Assembly (NCBI GenBank): GCA_900756575.1
Contig: CAAEKQ010000195.1
Coordinates: 1-18,595, forward strand
Source of the DNA: an uncultured Oscillospiraceae bacterium
Lineage (GTDB): Bacteria > Bacillota > Clostridia > Oscillospirales > Oscillospiraceae
Direction of reading: 5' to 3'
Length of the DNA: 18,595 nt
Part shown: positions 1 to 5,811 of the stretch, piece after piece
Position numbering within the stretch: position 1 is the stretch's first letter
Layout: the number at the start of each line of letters is the position of its first letter
The notes under the pieces: model-generated
Seen by the model: only the letters and a program-made list of their open reading frames with translations
Databases searched by the model: none
Told to the model about the DNA's origin: nothing
Position numbers and translations under genes: made by a program

Positions 1-105
1 CAAACCCCCGTATAAAAGCAAGATTCCAAAGGGCGGCTTTGGAGCCCTTTGGCGTGTCTTTCTTCCATATCTTTCTTCACGCAAAGAAAGATATGGCCCA
101 CGGAG
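1..105. repeat. Dispersed repeat, left copy of terminal inverted pair
   Basis: Bases 1-105 are the reverse complement of 18491-18595 with a single mismatch (position 100 against 18496). The unit holds two hairpins: CCAAAGGG at 26-33 pairs with CCCTTTGG at 45-52, and a perfect 12-bp stem at 66-77/84-95 closes a 6-nt loop. An open reading frame crosses it in both copies and begins MEPFGVSFFHIF, but it comes from the repeat and I do not call it a gene. The copies lie exactly at the window ends, which suggests a multi-copy genomic repeat that ended the assembly. A mobile element with terminal repeats is less likely because housekeeping genes lie directly inside. Confidence 0.85.
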
Positions 106-106
106 T

Positions 107-128
107 GCGTTGGTTTCGTAGAGAGGTT
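107..128. repeat. Short repeat module, left copy
   Basis: This 22-nt block (GCGTTGG, one variable base, TTCGTAGAGAGGTT) recurs inverted at 18409-18430 with one mismatch. A third small module, CCCCGAAGGGCG, follows at 158-169 and also occurs near the right end, but there the module order differs. The stretch 100-199 holds no credible gene. Confidence 0.6.
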
Positions 129-199
129 GGAAAAAAACGTGTAGCGAAAGATGGAGTCCCCGAAGGGCGCAAGACTAGCACCGCGGTCAGTAAATTACT

Positions 200-541
200 T
201 CATTTCCAAGTTGCCCACGTCTCCGGGCAATACCCCACGGTCGCCTGTTTCCCGTTCCGTACAACCGGAAGTTTCATCAGCCCTTGATTCTCAAACACCC
301 GATCTTCTTTATCCCGTTCATCGGCCATATACCGGATGAGATCCAGATCAGAATCCTTCGATTCCCAATCCACCAGCTTCTCAATGCCGCCCACGGCCCG
401 GAGCACACTGTCAAACTCCCCGCCGCTCATGCCGTACTTCTTCATGTCGATGAACTGATACTTGATCCGCCGCTCCTTGAAGTACCGCTCGGCCTTCCGG
501 CTGTCGGAGGATTTTGTGGAACCAAAAATTTGAATATTCAT
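200..541 (-). CDS. ArsC/Spx-fold protein lacking the catalytic cysteine
   Basis: The product is 113 aa, normal for the ArsC/Spx/YffB thioredoxin-fold family. It opens with a beta strand MNIQIFG and then STKSSDSRKA, where arsenate reductase-like members have a Cys in a G-x3-C-x3-RKA pattern. Here that position is Ser11. The RKA helix, the LPVVRNGKQATVGY strand near residues 90-104 and the overall length are kept. The only Cys is C105. It therefore probably cannot do Cys-based arsenate reduction, and a binding or regulatory role is inferred. Its ATG shares one base with the truA stop (TAATG), so translation is probably coupled and it is the last gene of the rrf2-mnmA-truA run. The family call is firm; the function is unknown. 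Confidence 0.8.
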   Translation of the reverse strand: MNIQIFGSTKSSDSRKAERYFKERRIKYQFIDMKKYGMSGGEFDSVLRAVGGIEKLVDWESKDSDLDLIRYMADERDKEDRVFENQGLMKLPVVRNGKQATVGYCPETWATWK

Positions 542-1275
542 TAATATCGAACCTCCATCAGGCAGAGTCCCTGGGCGGGGGCAGTGAATCCGGCCCCGCT
601 GCGGTCTCCGGTTTCGAGGACACTGAGGACGCTTTCCGGCGCGCGCTGTCCCAGACCCGCCTCGATCAGTGTGCCTGCCAGAATCCGCACCATATTATAG
701 AGGAAGCCGTTGCCCGTGAACGTCAGCGTCACGTTTGCGCCCTCCCGCCGGATGTCGATGGAACTCAGGTGCCGCACCGTGGTCTTTTTCGTGCGCCCGG
801 TGGAAAATCCTTTGAAATCGTGGGTGCCCAGCAGCAGCGCCGCCGTGTTCTGCATCCGCCCAATATCCAGGACTTCCGGCAGATGATAGACATATTTTCT
901 TGCGAACACATTCCGCTGTGCGCCGCTTTCAATGGTGTAGCGATAGACCTTCTCCTTGGCGCTGAACCGGGCGTGGAATCGCTCCCCGGCCAAGCGCAGG
1001 TCGCTCACATAGATGTCCTCGGGCAGGGCTTCGTTCAGCTGCCTCCGGAATTGTTCGCAGTCCAGGAACGCCTTTGCTCGGAAATTTGCCACCTGCCCCA
1101 AGGCATGAACCCCGCCGTCGGTGCGTCCGGAGCCGGAAAGCTCGATTTCCTGCCCAATCAGCCGGGTCAGCGCCTGCTCCAGCTTCCCCTGAATGGTGTT
1201 CGGCGTGTTGCCCTGCCGCTGCCAGCCGGAATAGCGCCCGCCGTCGTATTGGATGGTCATTTTATAGTTGTGCAA
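541..1275 (-). CDS. truA: tRNA pseudouridine synthase A
   Basis: The 244-aa product matches TruA, which isomerises uridines 38-40 in the tRNA anticodon arm. The N-terminal YDGGRYSGWQRQ and the catalytic loop GRTDGGVHALGQ are visible. Asp53 is the nucleophile. The usual Ala after it (GRTDAGVHA) is Gly here. Conserved C-terminal elements include GNGFLYNMVRILAG around residues 188-201. I use the TTG at 1275 because AAGGAG lies 7 nt upstream. An internal ATG five codons later is the alternative. mnmA ends 21 nt upstream, and the stop overlaps the ArsC-like gene start, so this is one operon devoted largely to tRNA modification. Confidence 0.95.
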   Translation of the reverse strand: MHNYKMTIQYDGGRYSGWQRQGNTPNTIQGKLEQALTRLIGQEIELSGSGRTDGGVHALGQVANFRAKAFLDCEQFRRQLNEALPEDIYVSDLRLAGERFHARFSAKEKVYRYTIESGAQRNVFARKYVYHLPEVLDIGRMQNTAALLLGTHDFKGFSTGRTKKTTVRHLSSIDIRREGANVTLTFTGNGFLYNMVRILAGTLIEAGLGQRAPESVLSVLETGDRSGAGFTAPAQGLCLMEVRY

Positions 1276-1296
1276 ATCGTTTCTCCTTCTTCGGGA

Positions 1297-2364
1297 TTAC
1301 TCACCTTTGACGATTTCCGCGCCGCCCAACATCTGGTCGCCCTGATAGAACACAATGGCCTGTCCCGGAGTCACTGCCCGCTGCGCGACCTGAAAATCCG
1401 CCAAAATGTTCCCGTTTCCCAGGAAATGCAGGGTGGCAGGCTGATCTTTTCCATGATATCGTACCCGCGCCACTACCGTTTTCGGCTCGGACGGAACGTC
1501 ACCGGCAATCCAGTTGAGGTGTTCGGCGTAGACCTTGGAGGAAAACAACTGGTCGTTTGTCGCCAGCGTCACGGTGTTCTTCTCCGCGTCCGTGGCCTTG
1601 ACATACATGGGCTTCCCCAGCGCCAGACCCAGCCCCTTCCGCTGACCGATGGTGTAGTGGATGATGCCCCGATGGGTGCCTAGCTTGTTTCCTTCCACAT
1701 CATACACCGGCCCGGGGGCATAGGTTTTCCCTGTATATTCCTGAATAAACGCTGCGTAATCTCCGTCGGGCACAAAGCAGATGTCCTGGCTGTCGTGCTT
1801 TTTCGCGTTCAAAAAGCCCTCCCGCTGGGCAATTTCCCGCACCTCGGCCTTGGTCAGTTCGCCAAGTGGGAACAGGGTGCGCCGGAGCTGCTCCTGGGTC
1901 ATGTTGTAGAGGACGTAGCTCTGCTCCTTGTCCGCGTCCAGGGCCTTGTGGAGGGTGACGGTACCGCCTGGCTCCTCCACCCGCCGGACATAGTGCCCCG
2001 TGGCGATGTAGTCGCAGCCCAGCTCCAGCGCCCGATGATAGAGCCGCTGGAATTTGAGAGAGCGGTTGCAGTCGATGCAGGGGTTGGGGGTTCGGCCCTG
2101 CTCATAGCTTTTCACAAACGGCTCGATGACCTCCCGGTCAAAATCCCCGGTGAAATTAAAGGTGTAGTGGGGGATGCCCAGGCGGTGGCAGACGCTTTTT
2201 GCATCTTCCACGTCCCGGAGGGAGCAGCAGGTGCTCTCCCGCTGGTCCTCGCCGTCGTAGAGCTTCATGGTCACGCCGATGCAGTCGTAGCCCTGCTCTT
2301 TTAGAAGATAGGCGGTGACGCTGGAGTCCACGCCGCCGCTCATGGCCACGAGAACCTTCTTCAT
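1297..2364 (-). CDS. mnmA: tRNA-specific 2-thiouridylase MnmA
   Basis: The 355-aa product is an MnmA. It adenylates and then thiolates U34 of Lys, Glu and Gln tRNAs, taking persulfide sulfur from a cysteine desulfurase relay. The PP-loop SGGVDSS is at residues 9-15. The two catalytic cysteines are C96 (in RTPNPCIDCN) and C196 (in HDSQDICFVPDG). The C-terminal beta-barrel ends in GGAEIV. A longer in-frame reading to 2520 exists, but it overlaps the rrf2-type gene and lacks family similarity. The ATG at 2362-2364 starts the canonical MKKVLVAMSGG and overlaps the upstream stop as ATGA, indicating translational coupling. Confidence 0.96.
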   Translation of the reverse strand: MKKVLVAMSGGVDSSVTAYLLKEQGYDCIGVTMKLYDGEDQRESTCCSLRDVEDAKSVCHRLGIPHYTFNFTGDFDREVIEPFVKSYEQGRTPNPCIDCNRSLKFQRLYHRALELGCDYIATGHYVRRVEEPGGTVTLHKALDADKEQSYVLYNMTQEQLRRTLFPLGELTKAEVREIAQREGFLNAKKHDSQDICFVPDGDYAAFIQEYTGKTYAPGPVYDVEGNKLGTHRGIIHYTIGQRKGLGLALGKPMYVKATDAEKNTVTLATNDQLFSSKVYAEHLNWIAGDVPSEPKTVVARVRYHGKDQPATLHFLGNGNILADFQVAQRAVTPGQAIVFYQGDQMLGGAEIVKGE

Positions 2365-2792
2365 TCCGATGCCTCCCGGGTCTGATGGGTCTGATCCACC
2401 AGATCCTTCAGGGTATAGTGGCTGAGATAGTCGTAGACCACCTGATCGAGGCCCTGCCACAGGGGCAGCGTCCGGCACTGGTTGGCCCGAGGGCAGGGGG
2501 CCGCACCCTTTTCCAGGCACGCCACGGGGCTGAGACTCAGCTCCGCCACGCTTAAAATCTCCGCCGCGGTGTATTCCTCGGGCTTCCGGGTGAGCCGATA
2601 GCCGCCGCCCTTGCCCCGAACGCCGGACACCAGCCCCTCCTGGGTGAGAAAGCGCACAATGGTCTCCAGATATTTCTCGGAAATCTCCTGCCGCTTGGCG
2701 ATCTCCCGGAGGGAAACGTAGCCGTCGCTGTTCTGCTCGGCCAGATCAATCATCACGCGCAGGGCGTAGCGCCCACGGGTTGAAATCATCAT
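2361..2792 (-). CDS. Rrf2/IscR-family transcriptional regulator
   Basis: The 143-aa product is an Rrf2-type winged helix-turn-helix protein beginning MMISTRGRYALRVMIDLA. The wing RGKGGGYRL is at residues 59-67. Three cysteines, C92, C100 and C106 (C-x7-C-x5-C), sit where IscR holds its [2Fe-2S] cluster, so it may sense iron-sulfur or cysteine status. It is the first gene of the minus-strand operon and overlaps mnmA by 4 nt. In many Clostridia such regulators precede iscS/iscU, but here mnmA follows directly and no desulfurase is in the window. A GAGGTG SD lies 7 nt upstream of the first ATG. Autoregulation is likely but inferred. Confidence 0.9.
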   Translation of the reverse strand: MMISTRGRYALRVMIDLAEQNSDGYVSLREIAKRQEISEKYLETIVRFLTQEGLVSGVRGKGGGYRLTRKPEEYTAAEILSVAELSLSPVACLEKGAAPCPRANQCRTLPLWQGLDQVVYDYLSHYTLKDLVDQTHQTREASE

Positions 2793-2827
2793 AAGTCAGC
2801 ACCTCGTTCGCTGTTATATTTCCTATT

Positions 2828-2856
2828 ATCATACCATTTTATTGCCATTCCTGCAA
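2828..2856 (-). promoter_or_regulatory. Promoter of rrf2-mnmA-truA operon with possible operator
   Basis: On the minus strand, TTGCAG (2851-2856) and TATGAT (2828-2833) are separated by 17 nt, a good sigma-A promoter for the rrf2-type gene. A 6-bp inverted pair, ATTGCC at 2841-2846 and GGCAAT at 2866-2871, straddles the -35 and could be part of a regulator site. The operator reading is weak. Confidence 0.6.
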
Positions 2857-2897
2857 CTGTTTTCGGGCAATATGACGAAATCCCACTTTTCTCGCCC

Positions 2898-2926
2898 TTG
2901 AATTTTTGGTTTTGATGTGATACAAT
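2898..2926 (+). promoter_or_regulatory. smpB promoter
   Basis: TTGAAT (2898-2903) and TACAAT (2921-2926) are spaced by 17 nt and lie 28 nt before the smpB start. This is a good match to a sigma-A promoter that would drive smpB and the cyclophilin. Confidence 0.7.
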
Positions 2927-2954
2927 CTAGGATACGAAAGTGTGGTGAAACCTT

Positions 2955-3425
2955 GTGGCACAAAAAAGCGGCGTCAAGCTGGTGGCAAAGAACCCAAAGG
3001 CGTATCATGAATACTACATTGTGGAAAAGTTCGAGGCTGGCGTAGAGCTGTTTGGCACCGAGGTGAAGTCCATCCGGGCAGGCAAGCTGAGCCTGAAGGA
3101 GGCCTGGTGCGACATCAAAAATGGCGAGGTCTTCGTCAAGCAGATGCACATCTCCCCTTATGAGCAGGGCAGCTTCTCCAACCGGGATCCCCTGCGGCCC
3201 AAGCGTTTGCTGCTCCACAAAAAGGAGATTCAAATGCTGGAGGCCAAGGTTTCCCAGGCCGGATATGCTCTGGTGCCCCTTTCGGTTTACTTCAAAAATT
3301 CCCGGGTCAAGGTGGAAATCGCCCTGGCCAAAGGTAAAAAGCTGCACGATAAACGTGCCGTGGCTGCGGAGAAGGACGCCAAGCGTCAGATGGACCGGGC
3401 CATGAAAGAAAGGAATCAATATTAA
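2955..3425 (+). CDS. smpB: SsrA-binding protein SmpB
   Basis: The 156-aa product is a full-length SmpB. It binds the tRNA-like domain of tmRNA and places it in the A site of stalled ribosomes for trans-translation. Family signatures visible are ELFGTEVKSIRAGK near residues 31-44, the PYEQG segment near 68-72, GYALVPLSVYFKN near 103-115, and VKVEIALAKGKKLHDKR near 118-134. The basic C-terminal tail (KDAKRQMDRAMKERNQY) is the part that reads the empty mRNA channel. The start is GTG at 2955, because it gives MAQKSGVKL and fits family N-termini. Its RNA partner ssrA lies 765 bp downstream, separated by the cyclophilin gene and a structured spacer. The stop shares one base with the next ATG. Confidence 0.97.
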   Translation: MAQKSGVKLVAKNPKAYHEYYIVEKFEAGVELFGTEVKSIRAGKLSLKEAWCDIKNGEVFVKQMHISPYEQGSFSNRDPLRPKRLLLHKKEIQMLEAKVSQAGYALVPLSVYFKNSRVKVEIALAKGKKLHDKRAVAAEKDAKRQMDRAMKERNQY

Positions 3426-3964
3426 TGGCAAATCCTGTTGTGACCATTGAAATGGAAAACGGCGGCAAGATCGTCGCCGAGCTGTACCCCGAAATCGCCC
3501 CCGAGACCGTCAATAACTTTATCTCCCTGGCAAAGCAGGGCTTCTATGACGGGACGATTTTCCACCGGGTCATCCCCGGCTTTATGATCCAGGGCGGCGA
3601 CCCCGAGGGCACCGGCATGGGCGGCCCCGGCTACTGCATCAAGGGCGAGTTCCTGATGAACGGCGTCAAGAATACCCTGAGCCATAAGCGCGGCGTTCTT
3701 TCCATGGCCCGGGCCGGTCATCCCAACTCCGCCGGAAGCCAGTTCTTCATTATGCACGCCGACGCAAAGCACCTCAATAACCAGTATGCCGCCTTTGGCA
3801 AGGTCACCGAGGGCATGGACGTGGTTGACGCCATCGCCGCCGTGAAGACCGATTATAATGACCGGCCCCAGACCGAGCAGAAGATGAAGTCCGTCACCGT
3901 GGAGACCTTCGGCGTGGAGTACCCCGAGCCCAATAAGCTCCCTGATCCCTTCGGTCGCTACTAA
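3425..3964 (+). CDS. Cyclophilin-type peptidyl-prolyl cis-trans isomerase
   Basis: The 179-aa product is a compact bacterial cyclophilin that catalyses cis-trans isomerisation of Xaa-Pro bonds. The core signature FHRVIPGFMIQGGDP (residues 46-60) supplies the catalytic Arg48, Phe53 and Gln56. NSAGSQFFIM at 101-110 and AAFGKVTEGMDVVD complete the fold. No signal peptide is present, so it should be cytoplasmic. The ATG overlaps the smpB TAA as TAATG, so the two are co-translated. The last 15 residues (EPNKLPDPFGRY) extend past the fold. No terminator is evident before the structured spacer and ssrA, so readthrough into them is possible. Confidence 0.95.
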   Translation: MANPVVTIEMENGGKIVAELYPEIAPETVNNFISLAKQGFYDGTIFHRVIPGFMIQGGDPEGTGMGGPGYCIKGEFLMNGVKNTLSHKRGVLSMARAGHPNSAGSQFFIMHADAKHLNNQYAAFGKVTEGMDVVDAIAAVKTDYNDRPQTEQKMKSVTVETFGVEYPEPNKLPDPFGRY

Positions 3965-4025
3965 TTCAATTTCTCAGTCTTTCTATTTGAATCTTACCTA
4001 CGTCAGTTATCACCAAAAACCGGGA

Positions 4026-4178
4026 GATTTCAGACGGATTGGCAAGAGCAGATACGCAGAGATTTTTTGATCTGACAAGCCAAAAAACCGCAGGAATGCT
4101 TTGTGTATTTCAAGGTTTTGCGGCGCGGTCAGAGCGGAAAAGATCAAGTAGCTGCCGCAGACACATCCGTCTGAAATC
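4026..4178. other. 153-nt nested inverted repeat before ssrA (structured RNA or MITE-like)
   Basis: A perfect 14-bp inverted repeat at 4026-4039 and 4165-4178 encloses further nested complementary pairs in register: GGCA/TGCC, TTGATC/GATCAA, TGAC/GTCA and CCGCA/TGCGG. The whole region could fold as one long imperfect hairpin. It ends 11 nt before the tmRNA 5' end. No target-site duplication flanks it. It may be a structured RNA, part of an ssrA precursor, or a small non-autonomous repeat. I see no gene in 3965-4189. Confidence 0.55.
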
Positions 4179-4189
4179 GACCTCAACAC

Positions 4190-4540
4190 GGGGCTGTAAC
4201 GGGTTCGACGGGGGTAGTGAGGCTTGATAAGCGGGCAGAGGCGCCTTGCCTCTATAAAAAGGGCAACTTTTTCAATTAACTGACAACGATAATTTCGTTC
4301 TGGCTGCTGCTTAATTAGCGGCCCATCCGTTCCGGAAGGACCACGAGCCGGGGTACGGGTGTGATTTGAGTGGTGACCGTGCGTATGCTGGGCTTCGAGC
4401 ATACCATGCATCAGAAGCTACCAAACCGGAGAGTGTGACGGTTCACGCTCCGGCAAGGGAATGAAAACAATCGTCTGCGCCCGGAGAAAGTCCTGTCAAG
4501 TTGCTTTCGGACAGGGGTTCAATTCCCCTCAGCTCCACCA
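4190..4540 (+). ncRNA. ssrA: tmRNA (transfer-messenger RNA)
   Basis: The 351-nt RNA starts with GGGGCTGTAACGGGTTCGAC, a hallmark tmRNA 5' end, and finishes with GGGTTCAATTCCCC, CAGCTCC and an encoded ACCA. The first seven bases pair with CAGCTCC to form the acceptor stem. The tag frame reads DNDNFVLAAA at 4282-4311 with stop TAA at 4312-4314. The resume codon is read here as GAC; this is inferred from the frame. The AAA-type hydrophobic end marks proteins for ClpXP-type proteolysis. The partner SmpB is encoded upstream. The last bases of the gene coincide with the left core of the integrated element, so the mature RNA is preserved after insertion. Confidence 0.96.
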
Positions 4541-4541
4541 C
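4532..4541 (+). other. Left attachment core (attL) within ssrA
   Basis: GCTCCACCAC overlaps the last nine bases of tmRNA. It matches 14781-14790 exactly, and the flanks differ on both sides (CA/TGCAAT here, GT/GAAAAA on the right), which is what site-specific recombination at a short core leaves behind. Confidence 0.7.
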
Positions 4542-4612
4542 TGCAATATTACACAAAACCCTTCTACTATGTAGGCGGCTTTGCCGTGACGGTTTGGCTG
4601 TAATAGGAAAAT

Positions 4613-4645
4613 GCCCAGAGAACGTGAATGTTCTCTGGGCTTTTT
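4613..4645 (+). terminator. Intrinsic terminator now downstream of ssrA
   Basis: An 11-bp perfect stem, GCCCAGAGAAC (4613-4623) with its complement at 4630-4640, and a 6-nt loop are followed by TTTTT. It lies inside the predicted element and would replace the terminator that the insertion moved away from ssrA. It also separates ssrA from the convergent minus-strand gene. Confidence 0.85.
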
Positions 4646-4651
4646 CTGTTC

Positions 4652-5263
4652 TTAAAGGAATGACTTAAAATCTTCGATGTTCTTTTGCAGCATAAGCAGC
4701 TCTGCCTCAAGGTCTTGTAAATCGACATCATATATGTGGATTTTTCCGTCAGCCCTCAAATCGTAGAACATTACCTTGTTCTCAATCAAGTTCAGTGTGT
4801 ACGGATAGTGATTCCGATTTTTAGTCACAGATTCTACCACGGCTGGAGAGCTTCCCACACGCACAACATTGAAGCCACCTACTCCGCCATATGCGTTTGC
4901 AATTTCAAAATTTCGTTCATCCAAATGCTCAATTAAATTTCTAGGATCTTTGTCGCTGATAATTTTGAAAGATTCTTCCGAAAACTGATAGTTTCGTCTG
5001 TTGCGTTCAATTCTGTCATCAGATTCCTTCTTGACAAAACGATTACTGATTTGCCCCAGCAGATAGAATAGATGATCTACATAATAGCGATAGTAGCGCG
5101 CCACACATGAAAAGCGCCCCAGCATATCCTCGTCCGGGTCCCGAATTAAGTCTAATGTAATCAGTGCCGAGCTGACGTAATAGCTTAGTTGATATGTTGT
5201 AGCAATCTCATACGACTTTTCTTCAACTTCTCCAATATATACTCCAGGCATCATCAACGACAT
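4652..5263 (-). CDS. Uncharacterised protein with HEPN-like RNxxxH motif
   Basis: The 203-aa product is not a family I can name. It is mostly helical and rich in Tyr in its first half. At residues 108-113 it carries RNLIEH, followed by LDER. This matches the RNxxxH signature of HEPN domains, which form RNases in many toxin and defence proteins and also occur in inactive relatives. The C-terminal third is predicted beta strand (NKVMFYDLRADGKIHIYD) plus an acidic helix. I use the ATG at 5263 because GAGGT lies 8 nt upstream; a GTG three codons earlier overlaps that SD. The region is more AT-rich than the housekeeping genes. It has its own promoter and is the first gene inside the left element end. 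Confidence 0.7.
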   Translation of the reverse strand: MSLMMPGVYIGEVEEKSYEIATTYQLSYYVSSALITLDLIRDPDEDMLGRFSCVARYYRYYVDHLFYLLGQISNRFVKKESDDRIERNRRNYQFSEESFKIISDKDPRNLIEHLDERNFEIANAYGGVGGFNVVRVGSSPAVVESVTKNRNHYPYTLNLIENKVMFYDLRADGKIHIYDVDLQDLEAELLMLQKNIEDFKSFL

Positions 5264-5295
5264 AACCGTCACCTCGTTTCTAAATTTCTGCTTCT

Positions 5296-5324
5296 ATTAT
5301 ACCAAAATCACCAATAAATAACAA
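5296..5324 (-). promoter_or_regulatory. Promoter of the HEPN-like gene
   Basis: On the minus strand, TTGTTA (5319-5324) and TATAAT (5296-5301) are separated by 17 nt and lie 32 nt before the chosen ATG. This indicates an independent transcript for the gene. Confidence 0.7.
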
Positions 5325-5330
5325 TACCAA

Positions 5331-5365
5331 AACTCCGAAGATATCATCATCTTCGGAGTTTTTTT
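5331..5365 (+). terminator. Strong hairpin with T-run, no plus-strand gene upstream
   Basis: A perfect 12-bp stem (5331-5342 with 5349-5360), a 6-nt loop and seven T residues form a plus-strand intrinsic terminator. The only plus-strand gene upstream is ssrA, which already has one. It may stop transcription entering the RT cassette or end an unannotated RNA antisense to the HEPN-like gene. The remaining 5366-5560 stretch is AT-rich with a CAGCGA/TCGCTG hairpin at about 5373-5399 and no gene. Confidence 0.75.
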
Positions 5366-5483
5366 GCATTCAGCGATATTGTACGAACTTTTCGCTGTTT
5401 GTATGTGCGTTATGCATATTCCTTGGTGCATTCTATACAGCTGGCTATTCTAAAAACTAGGCATATTACACAATTTCCAAGAA

Positions 5484-5512
5484 TTGGACTGTAGTACTAC
5501 CATCGTTATTAC
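5484..5512 (+). promoter_or_regulatory. Candidate promoter of the RT cassette
   Basis: TTGGAC (5484-5489) and TATTAC (5507-5512) have a 17-nt spacer and lie 48 nt before the first small ORF. The match is moderate, but it is the best one upstream of the cassette. Confidence 0.4.
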
Positions 5513-5560
5513 CTGTGAACTTATTTTTCAGCTAATTTCTTAGCAAAGCCAAGGGGGTGG

Positions 5561-5725
5561 ATGTCAGTGAAAGATGCAAAAATCAAACTGGATAAGCGTC
5601 AGGCCAAGACCATTGCGCTTACCATTTTCGCTGACATTGATGCCTACATCCAGGCCCACCCTGAAGCATATCAGGCGTTCCTCAAAGAAGAAATGGAGGC
5701 TCAGCAGAATGAAAAATCCGCTTGA
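5561..5725 (+). CDS. Small 54-aa protein upstream of the reverse transcriptase
   Basis: The frame starts with ATG after a purine-rich AAGGGGGTGG SD. It reads MSVKDAKIKLDKRQAKTIAL near the start and ends in a charged EEMEAQQNEKSA tail. A basic N-terminal third, a hydrophobic helix (TIALTIFADIDAYI) and an acidic C-terminus suggest a small helical protein. I recognise no family. It precedes the RT by 86 nt on the same strand and is probably its operon partner. The gap between them holds no structure I can support. Confidence 0.6.
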   Translation: MSVKDAKIKLDKRQAKTIALTIFADIDAYIQAHPEAYQAFLKEEMEAQQNEKSA

Positions 5726-5811
5726 CCGTGTTCCAAGGATTCGCGGCCCGCCTTGCCAAGCTGCACCCTAGAACAAACGTCCATGTAGAACTTTTGAAAG
5801 GAGATGGCAAA

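Noticed and set aside
39..287. Short ORF beginning MEPFGVSFFHIF at the left end and its partner at the right end
   Set aside because: Both are read from the dispersed repeat, share sequence only within it, and have no SD.
514..1683. A 389-codon plus-strand frame over truA and mnmA
   Set aside because: It lies antisense to two clear housekeeping genes and encodes no recognisable protein.
5728..5760. Similarity of this stretch to the inner part of the 4026-4178 hairpin (both near GTGT-TTCAAGG-TTCGCGGC)
   Set aside because: The match is short, with several mismatches and a gap, so it may be chance. I did not call it a second repeat copy.
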